Shown piece after piece: positions 1 through 6,215 of a DNA stretch of 6,496 nucleotides. The stretch comes from an uncultured Dysgonomonas sp. (GTDB lineage Bacteria > Bacteroidota > Bacteroidia > Bacteroidales > Dysgonomonadaceae): positions 1 through 6,496 of the forward strand of contig CALYRA010000075.1 in NCBI GenBank assembly GCA_945292135.1, read 5' to 3'. How positions within the stretch are numbered: position 1 is the first letter of the stretch; every line of letters starts with the position of its first letter. The notes beneath the pieces are model-generated. The model searched no databases and was not told where the DNA came from. It was given only the letters and a program-made list of their open reading frames with translations. The position numbers and the translations under genes are program-made.

Positions 1-106
1 AGCAATTTAAAATTTCAGAAAGTCTGAAAAAGTTTCTTTTTTGATATTTTACTGATATCTATAAAACAAGATAAATAATTTTTTGTTCTTAAATTTGAGT
101 TAAAAA

Positions 107-142
107 AAAATCCGGAATATGGTTAAACACATTCCGGATTTT
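107..142 (-). terminator. Rho-independent terminator, probably bidirectional
   Basis: A perfect 12-bp stem pairs 107-118 with 131-142 around a 12-base loop, with the core TCCGGAAT/ATTCCGGA. On the minus strand the stem runs into nine consecutive T (complement of the A run at 102-110), the classic intrinsic terminator layout. It lies about 50 bases past the stop of the zinc-ribbon gene, so it should end that leftward transcript. On the plus strand the hairpin is followed only by TTTTATAG, so it may also work, less strongly, for a rightward gene ending left of the window. Confidence 0.8.
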
Positions 143-190
143 ATAGTGTAATTGTTTAAAGGTTATATCATAGAATATTACCTGTAATTA

Positions 191-949
191 TTATTCCGCT
201 TCGCCTACCAGTTCGGGATCTATCATAATACGTCCGCAATATTCACAAACAATTATTTTTTTACCCATTTTTATATCCATTTGTTTTTGAGGCGGTATTT
301 TATTGAAGCAACCTCCACATGCGGCGCGTTCGACGCATACGACTGCTAATCCATTACGGGCGCTCTTACGTATTCTTTTGAATGCTTGCAACAAACGTGG
401 TTCTACTTCAACCTCGATTCCTTTTACTTCTTCACGAAGATCTTCTTCTTGTTGTTTAGTTTCACCGACAATCGTATCTAATTCGGCTTTCTTTTCCGCT
501 AAATCTCCCGAACGTTCTGAAAGAAAGGTTCTGCTTTTTTCGATTTGCTCGGTTAGATTCTTCAAATCCTGTGTAAATTCACGTATTCGTTTTTCAGCCA
601 ATTCGACTTCCAAAGATTCAAATTCAATTTCTTTGCTTAAATGATCGAATTCTCTGTTATTACGTACATTATCTAACTGTTCTTTGTATTTTTCTATCTT
701 TGTTGTAGATTCCTGTATCTTGATTTTTTGTTGCGCAATAGCACCTTCTGCGTCTTTCTCTTCTGTCTCGTATTTTTTTACGCGAGTTTCAAATCCGATA
801 ATTTCATCTTCAAGGTCTGCTACCTCCAAAGGCAATTCGCCGCGAAGTATTTTAATCTTGTCGATTTCCGATAATTTTTGCTGAAGTGAATAAAGCGTTT
901 TTAATTTATCTTCTACGCTGACTTCTCTTTCCGCTTGTTTTCTTGCCAT
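191..949 (-). CDS. Coiled-coil C4-type zinc-ribbon protein (CT398/DUF164-like)
   Basis: A 252-residue cytosolic protein with no signal peptide or membrane segment. Residues about 10-180 are a long charged heptad-like region rich in Glu, Lys, Leu and Gln, read as an antiparallel coiled-coil hairpin. It includes the motif NNREFDHLSKEI (97-108), which resembles the conserved N-x-REY/F motif of this family. The C-terminus is a zinc ribbon with two CxxC pairs, Cys211/Cys214 (CGGC) and Cys235/Cys238 (CEYC), plus an unpaired Cys205. Length and architecture fit the bacterial C4-type zinc-ribbon family, whose role is not settled; nucleic-acid or protein binding is usually inferred from the fold. The start is the only good ATG, preceded by an A-rich stretch (AAAAGATAAAATT) and no clear Shine-Dalgarno. 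It lies downstream of the Nif3-like gene on the same strand, but across a 239-base gap, so co-transcription is possible rather than certain. Family assignment is firm; function is unknown. Confidence 0.9.
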   Translation of the reverse strand: MARKQAEREVSVEDKLKTLYSLQQKLSEIDKIKILRGELPLEVADLEDEIIGFETRVKKYETEEKDAEGAIAQQKIKIQESTTKIEKYKEQLDNVRNNREFDHLSKEIEFESLEVELAEKRIREFTQDLKNLTEQIEKSRTFLSERSGDLAEKKAELDTIVGETKQQEEDLREEVKGIEVEVEPRLLQAFKRIRKSARNGLAVVCVERAACGGCFNKIPPQKQMDIKMGKKIIVCEYCGRIMIDPELVGEAE

Positions 950-1157
950 AATTTTATCTTTTATTATAATATTTATTATTCAAATTTTATTTAATTGCAT
1001 ATACTTCGTTTACATCCATATCGAGCGACAAGTTAAAATCTTGCAGTCGATTATACCTCATATCTCTACAACTGTCCCTTTTATTCAATTTAAACTTGCC
1101 TTACATTAAACAAAAAATGCAGCAATCCGATATTTTCTACCTTCTTACTACATCATC

Positions 1158-1192
1158 GTAAAACTGTTGGAGTGTGTCGACAACTGTTTTAC
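1158..1192 (-). other. Imperfect stem-loop spanning the nif3 stop codon
   Basis: GTAAAACTGTTG (1158-1169) pairs with CAACTGTTTTAC (1181-1192): 7 bp, one mismatch, then 4 bp, around an 11-base loop. The right arm contains the stop codon of the Nif3-like gene (1189-1191). No T run follows on the minus strand (GATGATGTAG comes next), so it is not a standard intrinsic terminator. It could be a 3'-end stabilising or processing structure, or chance. The rest of the gap to the zinc-ribbon gene (950-1157) shows no RNA gene and no convincing promoter. Confidence 0.4.
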
Positions 1193-2283
1193 AAATAGTT
1201 GACAGGATTCATATCTGTTCCTGACATATAGAGCGCAAAGGTAGGATATTTTTCTGATATAACGTCATAAAATACATTCTTTGTGAATATTTCGGATTCA
1301 TAATGTCCGATAGTGGCAAGCAGCAGCTTATCTTCCACATCGTAATAATCATTATATTTCGCTTCTCCGGTAATAAATACATCTGCTCCATAGGCGGCTG
1401 CCATTGGTATCAGAAACGCGCCGCTACCGCTACATATAGCGACATCACGCACATAGCTTCCTCGTAACGGGGAATGCATCAAAGTTTTGAGATGAAACGT
1501 ATCTTTTATATGATATAAAAAGTCTTCTTCTTCTACTTCTTCGGGTAATGTACCTACTACTCCACTACCTGATTGCGACCACGTATTTTGTAGTTTATAA
1601 AAATCATAAGCGGGCTCTTCGTAGGGATGTACGGCTATTAACGCTTGCAAGACATCTCTTTGCCTGAAAACGGGGAGTATGACTTCTATCCGCACCTCAT
1701 TTTCGGTGTGCATCTTCCCTATTTCGCCACAAAACGGATTCGTATTTTCTCCTGCCCTGAATGTGCCTTGACCTTCTATATTATAACTACACATGTCATA
1801 TGCTCCTATATTGCCTGCGCCTGCGCTGAATATGGTATTTCTAACTAATTCGGCATGCGTATATGGAACGAATGTCACCAATTTCAATAGTTTATCTTCT
1901 TGGGGAGCCAAGATGCGTATATGTTGCAGATTGAGGAGTTTTGCCAAATAATAGTTGATACCCTGACCGGCATTATCCAAATTGGTATGGGCTGCGTAAA
2001 TAACTATATCATGTTTACAAGCTTTAATCATGCAGCGTTCGACATAATTTTTTCCCGTAAGGGATTTAAAACTACGAAATGCCAGAGGATGATGTGAAAT
2101 TATGAGATTGCAGCCTAATGCTATTGCTTCGTCAACGACAGCCTCAGTCACGTCAATGCTCAGCAAAGCTGCTTTAGCTTCCTGATTGACATTGCCTATC
2201 TGTACTCCCGAATTATCATAACTTTCTTGCAATGGAATCGGAGCAAGTTGTTCTACAGCTTGTAATATCTCTTTTATTTTCAT
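1189..2283 (-). CDS. Nif3-like dinuclear metal-centre protein (YbgI/YqfO family)
   Basis: A 364-residue cytosolic protein of the Nif3/YbgI family, often annotated GTP cyclohydrolase 1 type 2. That activity rests on few members, so the substrate here should be treated as unknown. The two-metal site is recognisable: ISHHP with His64/His65, HTNLDNA with Asp103, and GHYESE with His327 and Glu331, matching the HH, D and HxxxE ligands of the family. The N-terminus shows SYDNSGVQIG (21-30), typical of the fold. At about 364 residues this is the long form: a PII/CutA1-like domain (roughly 130-235) is inserted, marked by GAGNIGAYDMCSY (155-167) and VHPYEEPAYDFY (218-229). Family members form hexameric toroids. 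The ATG start follows GAAAG closely and lies about 20 bases below a well-formed Bacteroidota promoter. The gene is transcribed separately from dnaJ, since a terminator lies between them. All metal ligands are present, so it is probably functional. Confidence 0.93.
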   Translation of the reverse strand: MKIKEILQAVEQLAPIPLQESYDNSGVQIGNVNQEAKAALLSIDVTEAVVDEAIALGCNLIISHHPLAFRSFKSLTGKNYVERCMIKACKHDIVIYAAHTNLDNAGQGINYYLAKLLNLQHIRILAPQEDKLLKLVTFVPYTHAELVRNTIFSAGAGNIGAYDMCSYNIEGQGTFRAGENTNPFCGEIGKMHTENEVRIEVILPVFRQRDVLQALIAVHPYEEPAYDFYKLQNTWSQSGSGVVGTLPEEVEEEDFLYHIKDTFHLKTLMHSPLRGSYVRDVAICSGSGAFLIPMAAAYGADVFITGEAKYNDYYDVEDKLLLATIGHYESEIFTKNVFYDVISEKYPTFALYMSGTDMNPVNYL

Positions 2284-2307
2284 CTTTCACAACATTATAT
2301 GCAATGT

Positions 2308-2337
2308 CAAAGGTAATTTTTTTGATCGTTATAACAA
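2308..2337 (-). promoter_or_regulatory. Bacteroidota-type promoter of the Nif3-like gene
   Basis: Read on the minus strand, TTG (complement of 2335-2337) is followed by a 19-base spacer and TACCTTTG (complement of 2308-2315), a full match to the Bacteroidota -7 consensus TAnnTTTG with an acceptable -33 element. Transcription would start near 2304 and leave a leader of about 20 bases before the ATG at 2283. The -33 element almost touches the T tract of the dnaJ terminator. Assignment is by consensus only. Confidence 0.65.
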
Positions 2338-2338
2338 T

Positions 2339-2371
2339 AAAAAAGACAATCCTTTATTGAATTGCCTTTTT
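2339..2371 (-). terminator. Intrinsic terminator of the grpE-dnaJ unit
   Basis: Arms 2340-2350 and 2361-2371 form an 11-bp stem around a 10-base loop. On the minus strand it reads AAAAAGGCAAT then ATTGTCTTTTTT, with one G-U wobble and a six-T tail. On the plus strand the same position is an A-C mismatch, so the structure suits leftward RNA from dnaJ better than rightward RNA. It begins about 20 bases after the dnaJ stop codon. Confidence 0.75.
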
Positions 2372-2391
2372 ATTATATCATGGATATCGTT

Positions 2392-3528
2392 TTAGTCAAA
2401 CATTTTGCGAAAATGACTGAATATCTTATTCTTTATTGATTTGCTTGGCTGAAAGTTTTCGGATTTGTCCAATTCGGTCAATGTTTTTTTCTCGCTGTCT
2501 GACAGTTTTTCGGGAATGTAAACGCTGATATTGACAAGTAAATCGCCTGTTCCATATCTGTTGCCGTAACTTGGCAATCCCTTGTTTTTAAGACGTAGTA
2601 CGGTACCGGGTTGCGTACCGGGATCAATATTTATTTTAACTTTTCCGTCTATTGTCGGTACTACGACGCTCCCTCCTATACTTGCTGTCGAAATATTCAG
2701 TAATAGGTTGTAAACTACATCATTTTCATCTCTGAATAATTCCGGATGTTGTTCTTCTTCAACGACTATCAATAAATCACCGTTTACGCCGCCATGGCGG
2801 GCTGCATTCCCGTTACCGCTCATCGATAGTTGCATACCTTCGACTACTCCTGCGGGAATATTGATGGTTATTACTTCTTCTTGTCGGTTTATGCCTTCGC
2901 CATTACAATAAGAGCATTTCTTGGTTATCGTTTTTCCTTCTCCATTACATGTCGGACAGGTGGATTGCGTCTGCATCTGACCGAGTAAGGTGTTTACAAC
3001 GCGAGTCACTACTCCTGAACCTTTACATGTTGAGCATGTTTCGTATGCGGTTCCATTGTCCGCGCCTGTCCCGTGACAATGCGTACAGGATACGAATTTC
3101 TTAACTTTTATCTTTTTCTCTACGCCGTTAGCTATATCTTGCAGACTAAGCTTTACTTTGACACGCAAGTCCGAGCCTCTGTTTACGCGAGGTCCTCTTT
3201 GTCCAAATCCGCCGAATCCGCCAAAATGCCCGCCAAAAATATCTCCAAATTGGGAAAAGATATCATCCATAGAGAAGCCTCCTGCATGTGAGCCAAATCC
3301 TCCGGGAGCTTCATGCCCATATCTATCATATTTAGCACGTTTTTGCTCGTCGCCAAGTATTTCGTACGCTTCAGCAGCTTCCTTGAATTTTTCTTCTGCC
3401 ACCTTATCTCCCGGATTTTTGTCGGGATGATATTGAATCGCTTTTTTGCGGTAAGCTTTTTTTATTTCTTCAAAAGTCGCTGTCTTTGATATTTCCAGCA
3501 CTTCATAATAATCTCTTTTGGATGCCAT
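2392..3528 (-). CDS. dnaJ: Chaperone protein DnaJ (Hsp40, type I)
   Basis: A 378-residue cytosolic co-chaperone that delivers unfolded clients to DnaK and stimulates its ATPase. All type I parts are present in order: a J domain (about 5-70) with the HPD motif at 34-36; a Gly/Phe-rich linker (about 75-112); a zinc-finger region with four CxxCxGxG repeats starting at Cys148, Cys165, Cys191 and Cys205; then the two beta-sandwich client-binding domains and a dimerisation tail. Length matches the usual 370-390 residues. The ATG start is fixed by [11 protein letters not shown], the normal J-domain beginning. It lies 23 bases after the grpE stop with no terminator between, so the pair forms an operon. 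No CIRCE-type repeat is visible upstream of the unit. dnaK is not in this window. Nothing is missing or broken. Confidence 0.98.
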   Translation of the reverse strand: MASKRDYYEVLEISKTATFEEIKKAYRKKAIQYHPDKNPGDKVAEEKFKEAAEAYEILGDEQKRAKYDRYGHEAPGGFGSHAGGFSMDDIFSQFGDIFGGHFGGFGGFGQRGPRVNRGSDLRVKVKLSLQDIANGVEKKIKVKKFVSCTHCHGTGADNGTAYETCSTCKGSGVVTRVVNTLLGQMQTQSTCPTCNGEGKTITKKCSYCNGEGINRQEEVITINIPAGVVEGMQLSMSGNGNAARHGGVNGDLLIVVEEEQHPELFRDENDVVYNLLLNISTASIGGSVVVPTIDGKVKINIDPGTQPGTVLRLKNKGLPSYGNRYGTGDLLVNISVYIPEKLSDSEKKTLTELDKSENFQPSKSIKNKIFSHFRKMFD

Positions 3529-3551
3529 TTACGAGTATTATTCTAATTATA

Positions 3552-4106
3552 TTATTTTGCAACAATTACTTTTGGATATCGAATTACTTTGTCATCGAGG
3601 GTATAGCCTTTCTGAACGCAATCTACAATTTTATCTTTATCATCTTCGGATTGGGCGGGAATAGTGGTTAGCGCTTCATGCTTGTCGGTATCAAACGCTT
3701 GTCCTATTGCGTCAATTTCCTTAACTCCATGTTTTTTGAGAAAGTTACGGAATTTATTGTAAATTAAATCTACGCCTTCTTTTACGGCTTGAACATCTTC
3801 TGCTTGAGATACATTTTCTAATGCCCGTTCAAAATCATCGACAACCGTAATTACGTCAACTAATACGCGTTCGCTCCCGCTTTTTAACAATTCTGTCTTT
3901 TCTTTGAGGGTACGTTTGCGATAGTTATCAAATTCAGCGTTCAGACGCAAATATGAATCATGCAACTCTTTGTATTTGTTTTCCCAATCAGTCACATTGT
4001 CACTTTCTGTTTGCTCATCTTGGGGCAAATCCTGCTCATTTGTCACTGCTTCTTGTTCTAAATTTTCGTCAACATCCGAATCATGTTGTTTATTTTCCTC
4101 TTTCAT
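3552..4106 (-). CDS. grpE: Nucleotide-exchange factor GrpE
   Basis: A 184-residue protein that releases ADP from DnaK, working with DnaJ in the Hsp70 folding cycle. Residues 1-38 are acidic and probably disordered (many Glu, Asp, Gln). Residues about 40-95 form the long dimerising helix, with WENKYKELHDSYLRLNAEFDN at its start and VVDDFERAL at 88-96. The C-terminal beta domain ends with the GrpE signature at 165-184 (QKGYTLDDKVIRYPKVIVAK). Length is normal for the family. The ATG start is preceded by AAAAGG about 12 bases upstream, a weak ribosome-binding site. It is the first gene of the grpE-dnaJ unit and faces the permease gene across a 249-base divergent region with candidate promoters for both directions. 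A gene coding for DnaK must be elsewhere. Confidence 0.97.
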   Translation of the reverse strand: MKEENKQHDSDVDENLEQEAVTNEQDLPQDEQTESDNVTDWENKYKELHDSYLRLNAEFDNYRKRTLKEKTELLKSGSERVLVDVITVVDDFERALENVSQAEDVQAVKEGVDLIYNKFRNFLKKHGVKEIDAIGQAFDTDKHEALTTIPAQSEDDKDKIVDCVQKGYTLDDKVIRYPKVIVAK

Positions 4107-4171
4107 ATGATCGTCTACCTTTTATTTTTCAGCACATTAATACCATAAACTAAATATATCAAACCTTATTG

Positions 4172-4201
4172 TAAATATATTTGCACACATTTTACTACAA
4201 A
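4172..4201 (-). promoter_or_regulatory. Alternative promoter candidate for grpE-dnaJ
   Basis: On the minus strand TTTG (complement of 4198-4201) is followed by an 18-base spacer and TATATTTA (complement of 4172-4179), seven of eight positions if the two free bases are counted. This would start RNA near 4168, about 60 bases before the grpE ATG. It competes with the candidate at 4210-4240, which has a better -7 element but a poorer -33. I cannot choose between them from sequence. Confidence 0.3.
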
Positions 4202-4209
4202 AGGCTTGC

Positions 4210-4240
4210 CAAAGATACGCAAAAAGCGATGGGGATAAAA
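4210..4240 (-). promoter_or_regulatory. Candidate promoter of grpE-dnaJ
   Basis: The minus strand carries TATCTTTG (complement of 4210-4217), a full match to TAnnTTTG, with TTTT (complement of 4237-4240) 19 bases upstream in the -33 place (three of four to TTTG). Start would fall near 4206, giving a leader of about 100 bases before grpE. The -33 element sits inside the left arm of an inverted repeat (4232-4260), which might regulate it. Confidence 0.5.
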
Positions 4241-4260
4241 TGATCCTTGTTTTTGATCCC
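4232..4260. repeat. Inverted repeat overlapping the grpE -33 element
   Basis: GGGATAAAA (4232-4240) is the inverse of TTTTGATCCC (4251-4260) apart from one bulged G at 4255, around a 10-base centre that also contains GATCC. An odd-centred palindrome, GATCC-C-GGATC (4255-4265), overlaps its right end. Its place over the -33 element suggests an operator, but no known repressor site is recognised; it is not CIRCE. Confidence 0.35.
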
Positions 4261-4301
4261 GGATCTAATCAGGTTTTAACATTGTTAAAGATTTATATTC
4301 A

Positions 4302-4313
4302 ATTAATATTAAT
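4302..4313. repeat. 12-bp palindrome in the permease promoter spacer
   Basis: ATTAATATTAAT is a perfect 12-bp palindrome whose last base lies nine bases before the permease -7 element, so it falls in the -33 to -7 spacer where a repressor could block polymerase. In DNA this AT-rich, several such palindromes are expected by chance in 6.5 kb, so only its position makes it notable. Confidence 0.25.
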
Positions 4314-4322
4314 CAGAGTTAT

Positions 4323-4330
4323 TATCTTTG
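4323..4330 (+). promoter_or_regulatory. Promoter -7 element of the permease gene
   Basis: TATCTTTG matches the Bacteroidota -7 consensus TAnnTTTG exactly and is identical to the -7 candidate of the divergent grpE unit. Start would be near 4333, about 22 bases before the ATG at 4356. No TTTG is found 19-21 bases upstream, so the -33 element is poor and the promoter may be weak or activator-dependent. Confidence 0.5.
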
Positions 4331-4355
4331 TAGTATTAGCTAAAAAAGTATTTAT

Positions 4356-6215
4356 ATGATATTGAAAGACATTTTTTCTCCGACAAATATTACTCTCATA
4401 ATTCTTGTTGTCACGGCGATTTTCTTCATGCGTGGTAAGGTTCGTTCCGATCTGGTTGCCATTTGTTCGATGCTTGCGTTAGTTATCTTTGGGATTATAA
4501 CTCCTACCCAAGCGCTGGAAGGGTTTTCCAGTTCTGTCGTTATCATGATGGTGGGTTTATTTGTCGTCGGAGCGGCAATTTTCCGTACCGGTTTGGCGAA
4601 AATGATAAGCAGTAAGATACTTCGATTAGCCGGTAATAGTGAGAATAAATTGTTTGTACTTGTTATAATCGTGACGGCTGCCGTTGGCGCATTTGTCAGT
4701 AATACCGGTACTGTGGCTGTGATGATGCCTATTGTAGTAAGTATGGCTGCCAGCGCTAATATTAATTCAAGACGTTATTTGATGCCTCTTGCTTTTGCAA
4801 GCAGCATGGGATTATTCACATTGATAAGTACTCCTCCCAATCTTGTAATACAGGAAACTTTAACGAACAATGGTTATGAACCTCTCGCTTTCTTTTCTTT
4901 CGCTCCTGTGGGATTTGTTTGTCTGACAATTGGCGTTATCGTTTTGTTCTTTTTAAGTAAGTTGCTTGTTTCTAAAAATGACAAGTCTGAGAAAACGGAT
5001 AAGAAAGGACGTACTTTGGCGGATTTGGTTGAGGCTTACAATCTGGCTCGCCAATCTTATCGTATCGAGATCAGTTCCGATTCGCCGCTCTTAAATAAAA
5101 CACTGGCTGATTCTAAGATCGCGACGCTTTATAATATATCAATCGTAAAGATAGTCAGAAGGGATAAATCGCATCGTTTCAGAAAGGTATACTTGGAAGA
5201 AGTCGCCGGTCCGAAGTCAGTAATTTTAAAGGATGATATATTGTACTGTCAAGGTGAATTGGAAGATATTGACCGTTTTATTACTGAAAATAATTTCGAG
5301 GCAAGCCTTAAACCTGAAAAAGAAGGTTTTACTGGTTTTCAGGAATCGGGAATCGCCGAAGTGTTTATTATGCCCAATTCCCGTTTGATCAATCGTACTA
5401 TATCCGAAGTGCAATTCAGAGAAGAGTATAACGTAAATGTACTTGGTATCCAACATAACAGAGAGTACCAAATGAATGAAATAAGGGATGTAAAACTACA
5501 TTCGGGCGATGCGCTTTTGGTACAAGGGACATGGGGCGATCTCGCAAAATTGGATGAATGGCAAAGCGACTTAGTATTGGTAGGTCAACCTTTACAGGAA
5601 GCTTCGAAGGTTACTTTAGACCAGAAAGCGCCTATTGCCGCCACTATTATGATATTGATGATTGTGGCTATGGTTACAAACGTCGTAGCGCCTGTTATAG
5701 CCGTATTGGTGGCTGCCGTATTGATGGTGGTTTCGGGATGTCTGCGCAATATGAAAGAGGCTTATGACAATATAAATTGGGAAAGTATTGTTCTTATTGG
5801 CGCTATGATGCCTATGGCGGCGGCTTTTTCGAATACGGGTGTTGATAAGTTAATTTCCGGAACGCTTGTAAATTATTTAGGAAATGTCAGCCCTTATGCT
5901 CTTTTAGCCGGAATATATTTTTGTACTTCTATTCTAACTTTATTTATTAGTAATACTGCTACTGCTATCCTTTTTGCGCCAATAGCGATGCAAGCGGCTA
6001 AGACAATGGATGTAAGCCCTCTGCCTATGTTGTTTGCGGTAGCGGTCGCTGCAAGTATGTGCTTTGCGTCGCCTTTTTCAACTCCTCCCAACGCTTTAGT
6101 TATGTCTGCGGGACGTTATACTTTTATGGATTATATAAAGGTCGGTCTCCCTTTGCAGATAATTATGGGCGTGGTAATGGTACTTGTATTGCCTTTTATT
6201 TTCCCTTTTAAGTAA
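4356..6215 (+). CDS. SLC13/DASS-family permease with two TrkA-C-like domains
   Basis: A 619-residue inner-membrane transporter. Two hydrophobic halves (about 10-203 and 425-617) flank a soluble cytoplasmic insert. Each half carries the family's SNT ion- and substrate-site motif (Ser115-Asn116-Thr117; Ser532-Asn533-Thr534) followed by an STPPN motif (158-162 and 575-579), the inverted-repeat signature of the SLC13/divalent anion:Na+ symporter family. The insert holds two RCK_C/TrkA-C-like domains: about 235-312, with SPLLNKTLADSK, and about 330-408, with NSRLINRTISEVQFREEYNV and the GDALLVQG ending. In other proteins such domains bind small ligands and gate transport. This architecture is common among proteins annotated as sulfate or generic anion permeases; the substrate here (sulfate, dicarboxylate or other) cannot be read from sequence. 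The ATG follows AAAAAAGTA with no strong Shine-Dalgarno. It is a single-gene unit diverging from grpE, and its 3' end overlaps the opposing reductase gene. It appears intact. Confidence 0.93.
   Translation: MILKDIFSPTNITLIILVVTAIFFMRGKVRSDLVAICSMLALVIFGIITPTQALEGFSSSVVIMMVGLFVVGAAIFRTGLAKMISSKILRLAGNSENKLFVLVIIVTAAVGAFVSNTGTVAVMMPIVVSMAASANINSRRYLMPLAFASSMGLFTLISTPPNLVIQETLTNNGYEPLAFFSFAPVGFVCLTIGVIVLFFLSKLLVSKNDKSEKTDKKGRTLADLVEAYNLARQSYRIEISSDSPLLNKTLADSKIATLYNISIVKIVRRDKSHRFRKVYLEEVAGPKSVILKDDILYCQGELEDIDRFITENNFEASLKPEKEGFTGFQESGIAEVFIMPNSRLINRTISEVQFREEYNVNVLGIQHNREYQMNEIRDVKLHSGDALLVQGTWGDLAKLDEWQSDLVLVGQPLQEASKVTLDQKAPIAATIMILMIVAMVTNVVAPVIAVLVAAVLMVVSGCLRNMKEAYDNINWESIVLIGAMMPMAAAFSNTGVDKLISGTLVNYLGNVSPYALLAGIYFCTSILTLFISNTATAILFAPIAMQAAKTMDVSPLPMLFAVAVAASMCFASPFSTPPNALVMSAGRYTFMDYIKVGLPLQIIMGVVMVLVLPFIFPFK

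Noticed and set aside
13..29. Small hairpin TTTCAGA-AAG-TCTGAAA followed by a T-rich stretch, resembling a weak terminator on the plus strand.
   Set aside because: The stem is 7 bp and mostly A-T, the loop is 3 bases, and the T run is interrupted and displaced. It would also lie inside the possible reading frame at 3-44.
3..44. Open plus-strand frame at the left edge ending QFKISESLKKFLF and TGA, possibly the tail of a rightward gene.
   Set aside because: Only 13 codons are visible in AT-rich DNA and nothing identifies a family. The partly bidirectional terminator at 107-142 is compatible with it but not enough to call it.
90..97. TAAATTTG on the plus strand, a match to the Bacteroidota -7 consensus.
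   Set aside because: There is no -33 element at the right distance, and any transcript would run at once into the terminator hairpin at 107-142 and then antisense to the zinc-ribbon gene.
160..183. Imperfect hairpin AGGTTATAT-CATAGA-ATATTACCT just past the zinc-ribbon stop.
   Set aside because: It has only eight A-T-rich pairs with a central mismatch and no T tail; the strong hairpin at 107-142 is a sufficient terminator.
303..644. 113-codon plus-strand open frame opposite the zinc-ribbon gene.
   Set aside because: It is the antisense shadow of a well-supported coding region. The translation is low-complexity, Ser-rich and unlike any family, and no promoter precedes it.
3158..3430. 90-codon plus-strand open frame opposite the dnaJ J domain and Gly-rich linker.
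   Set aside because: Its Pro/Ser-rich translation is what antisense reading of Gly-rich dnaJ codons produces; dnaJ itself is certain.
4107..4355. CIRCE-type (HrcA) operator upstream of grpE.
   Set aside because: The TTAGCACTC-N9-GAGTGCTAA pattern was looked for and is not present on either strand.
5558..5767. 69-codon plus-strand frame inside the permease gene.
   Set aside because: It is an out-of-frame reading of the second membrane half; the permease frame is continuous with all motifs, so there is no frameshift or nested gene to invoke.
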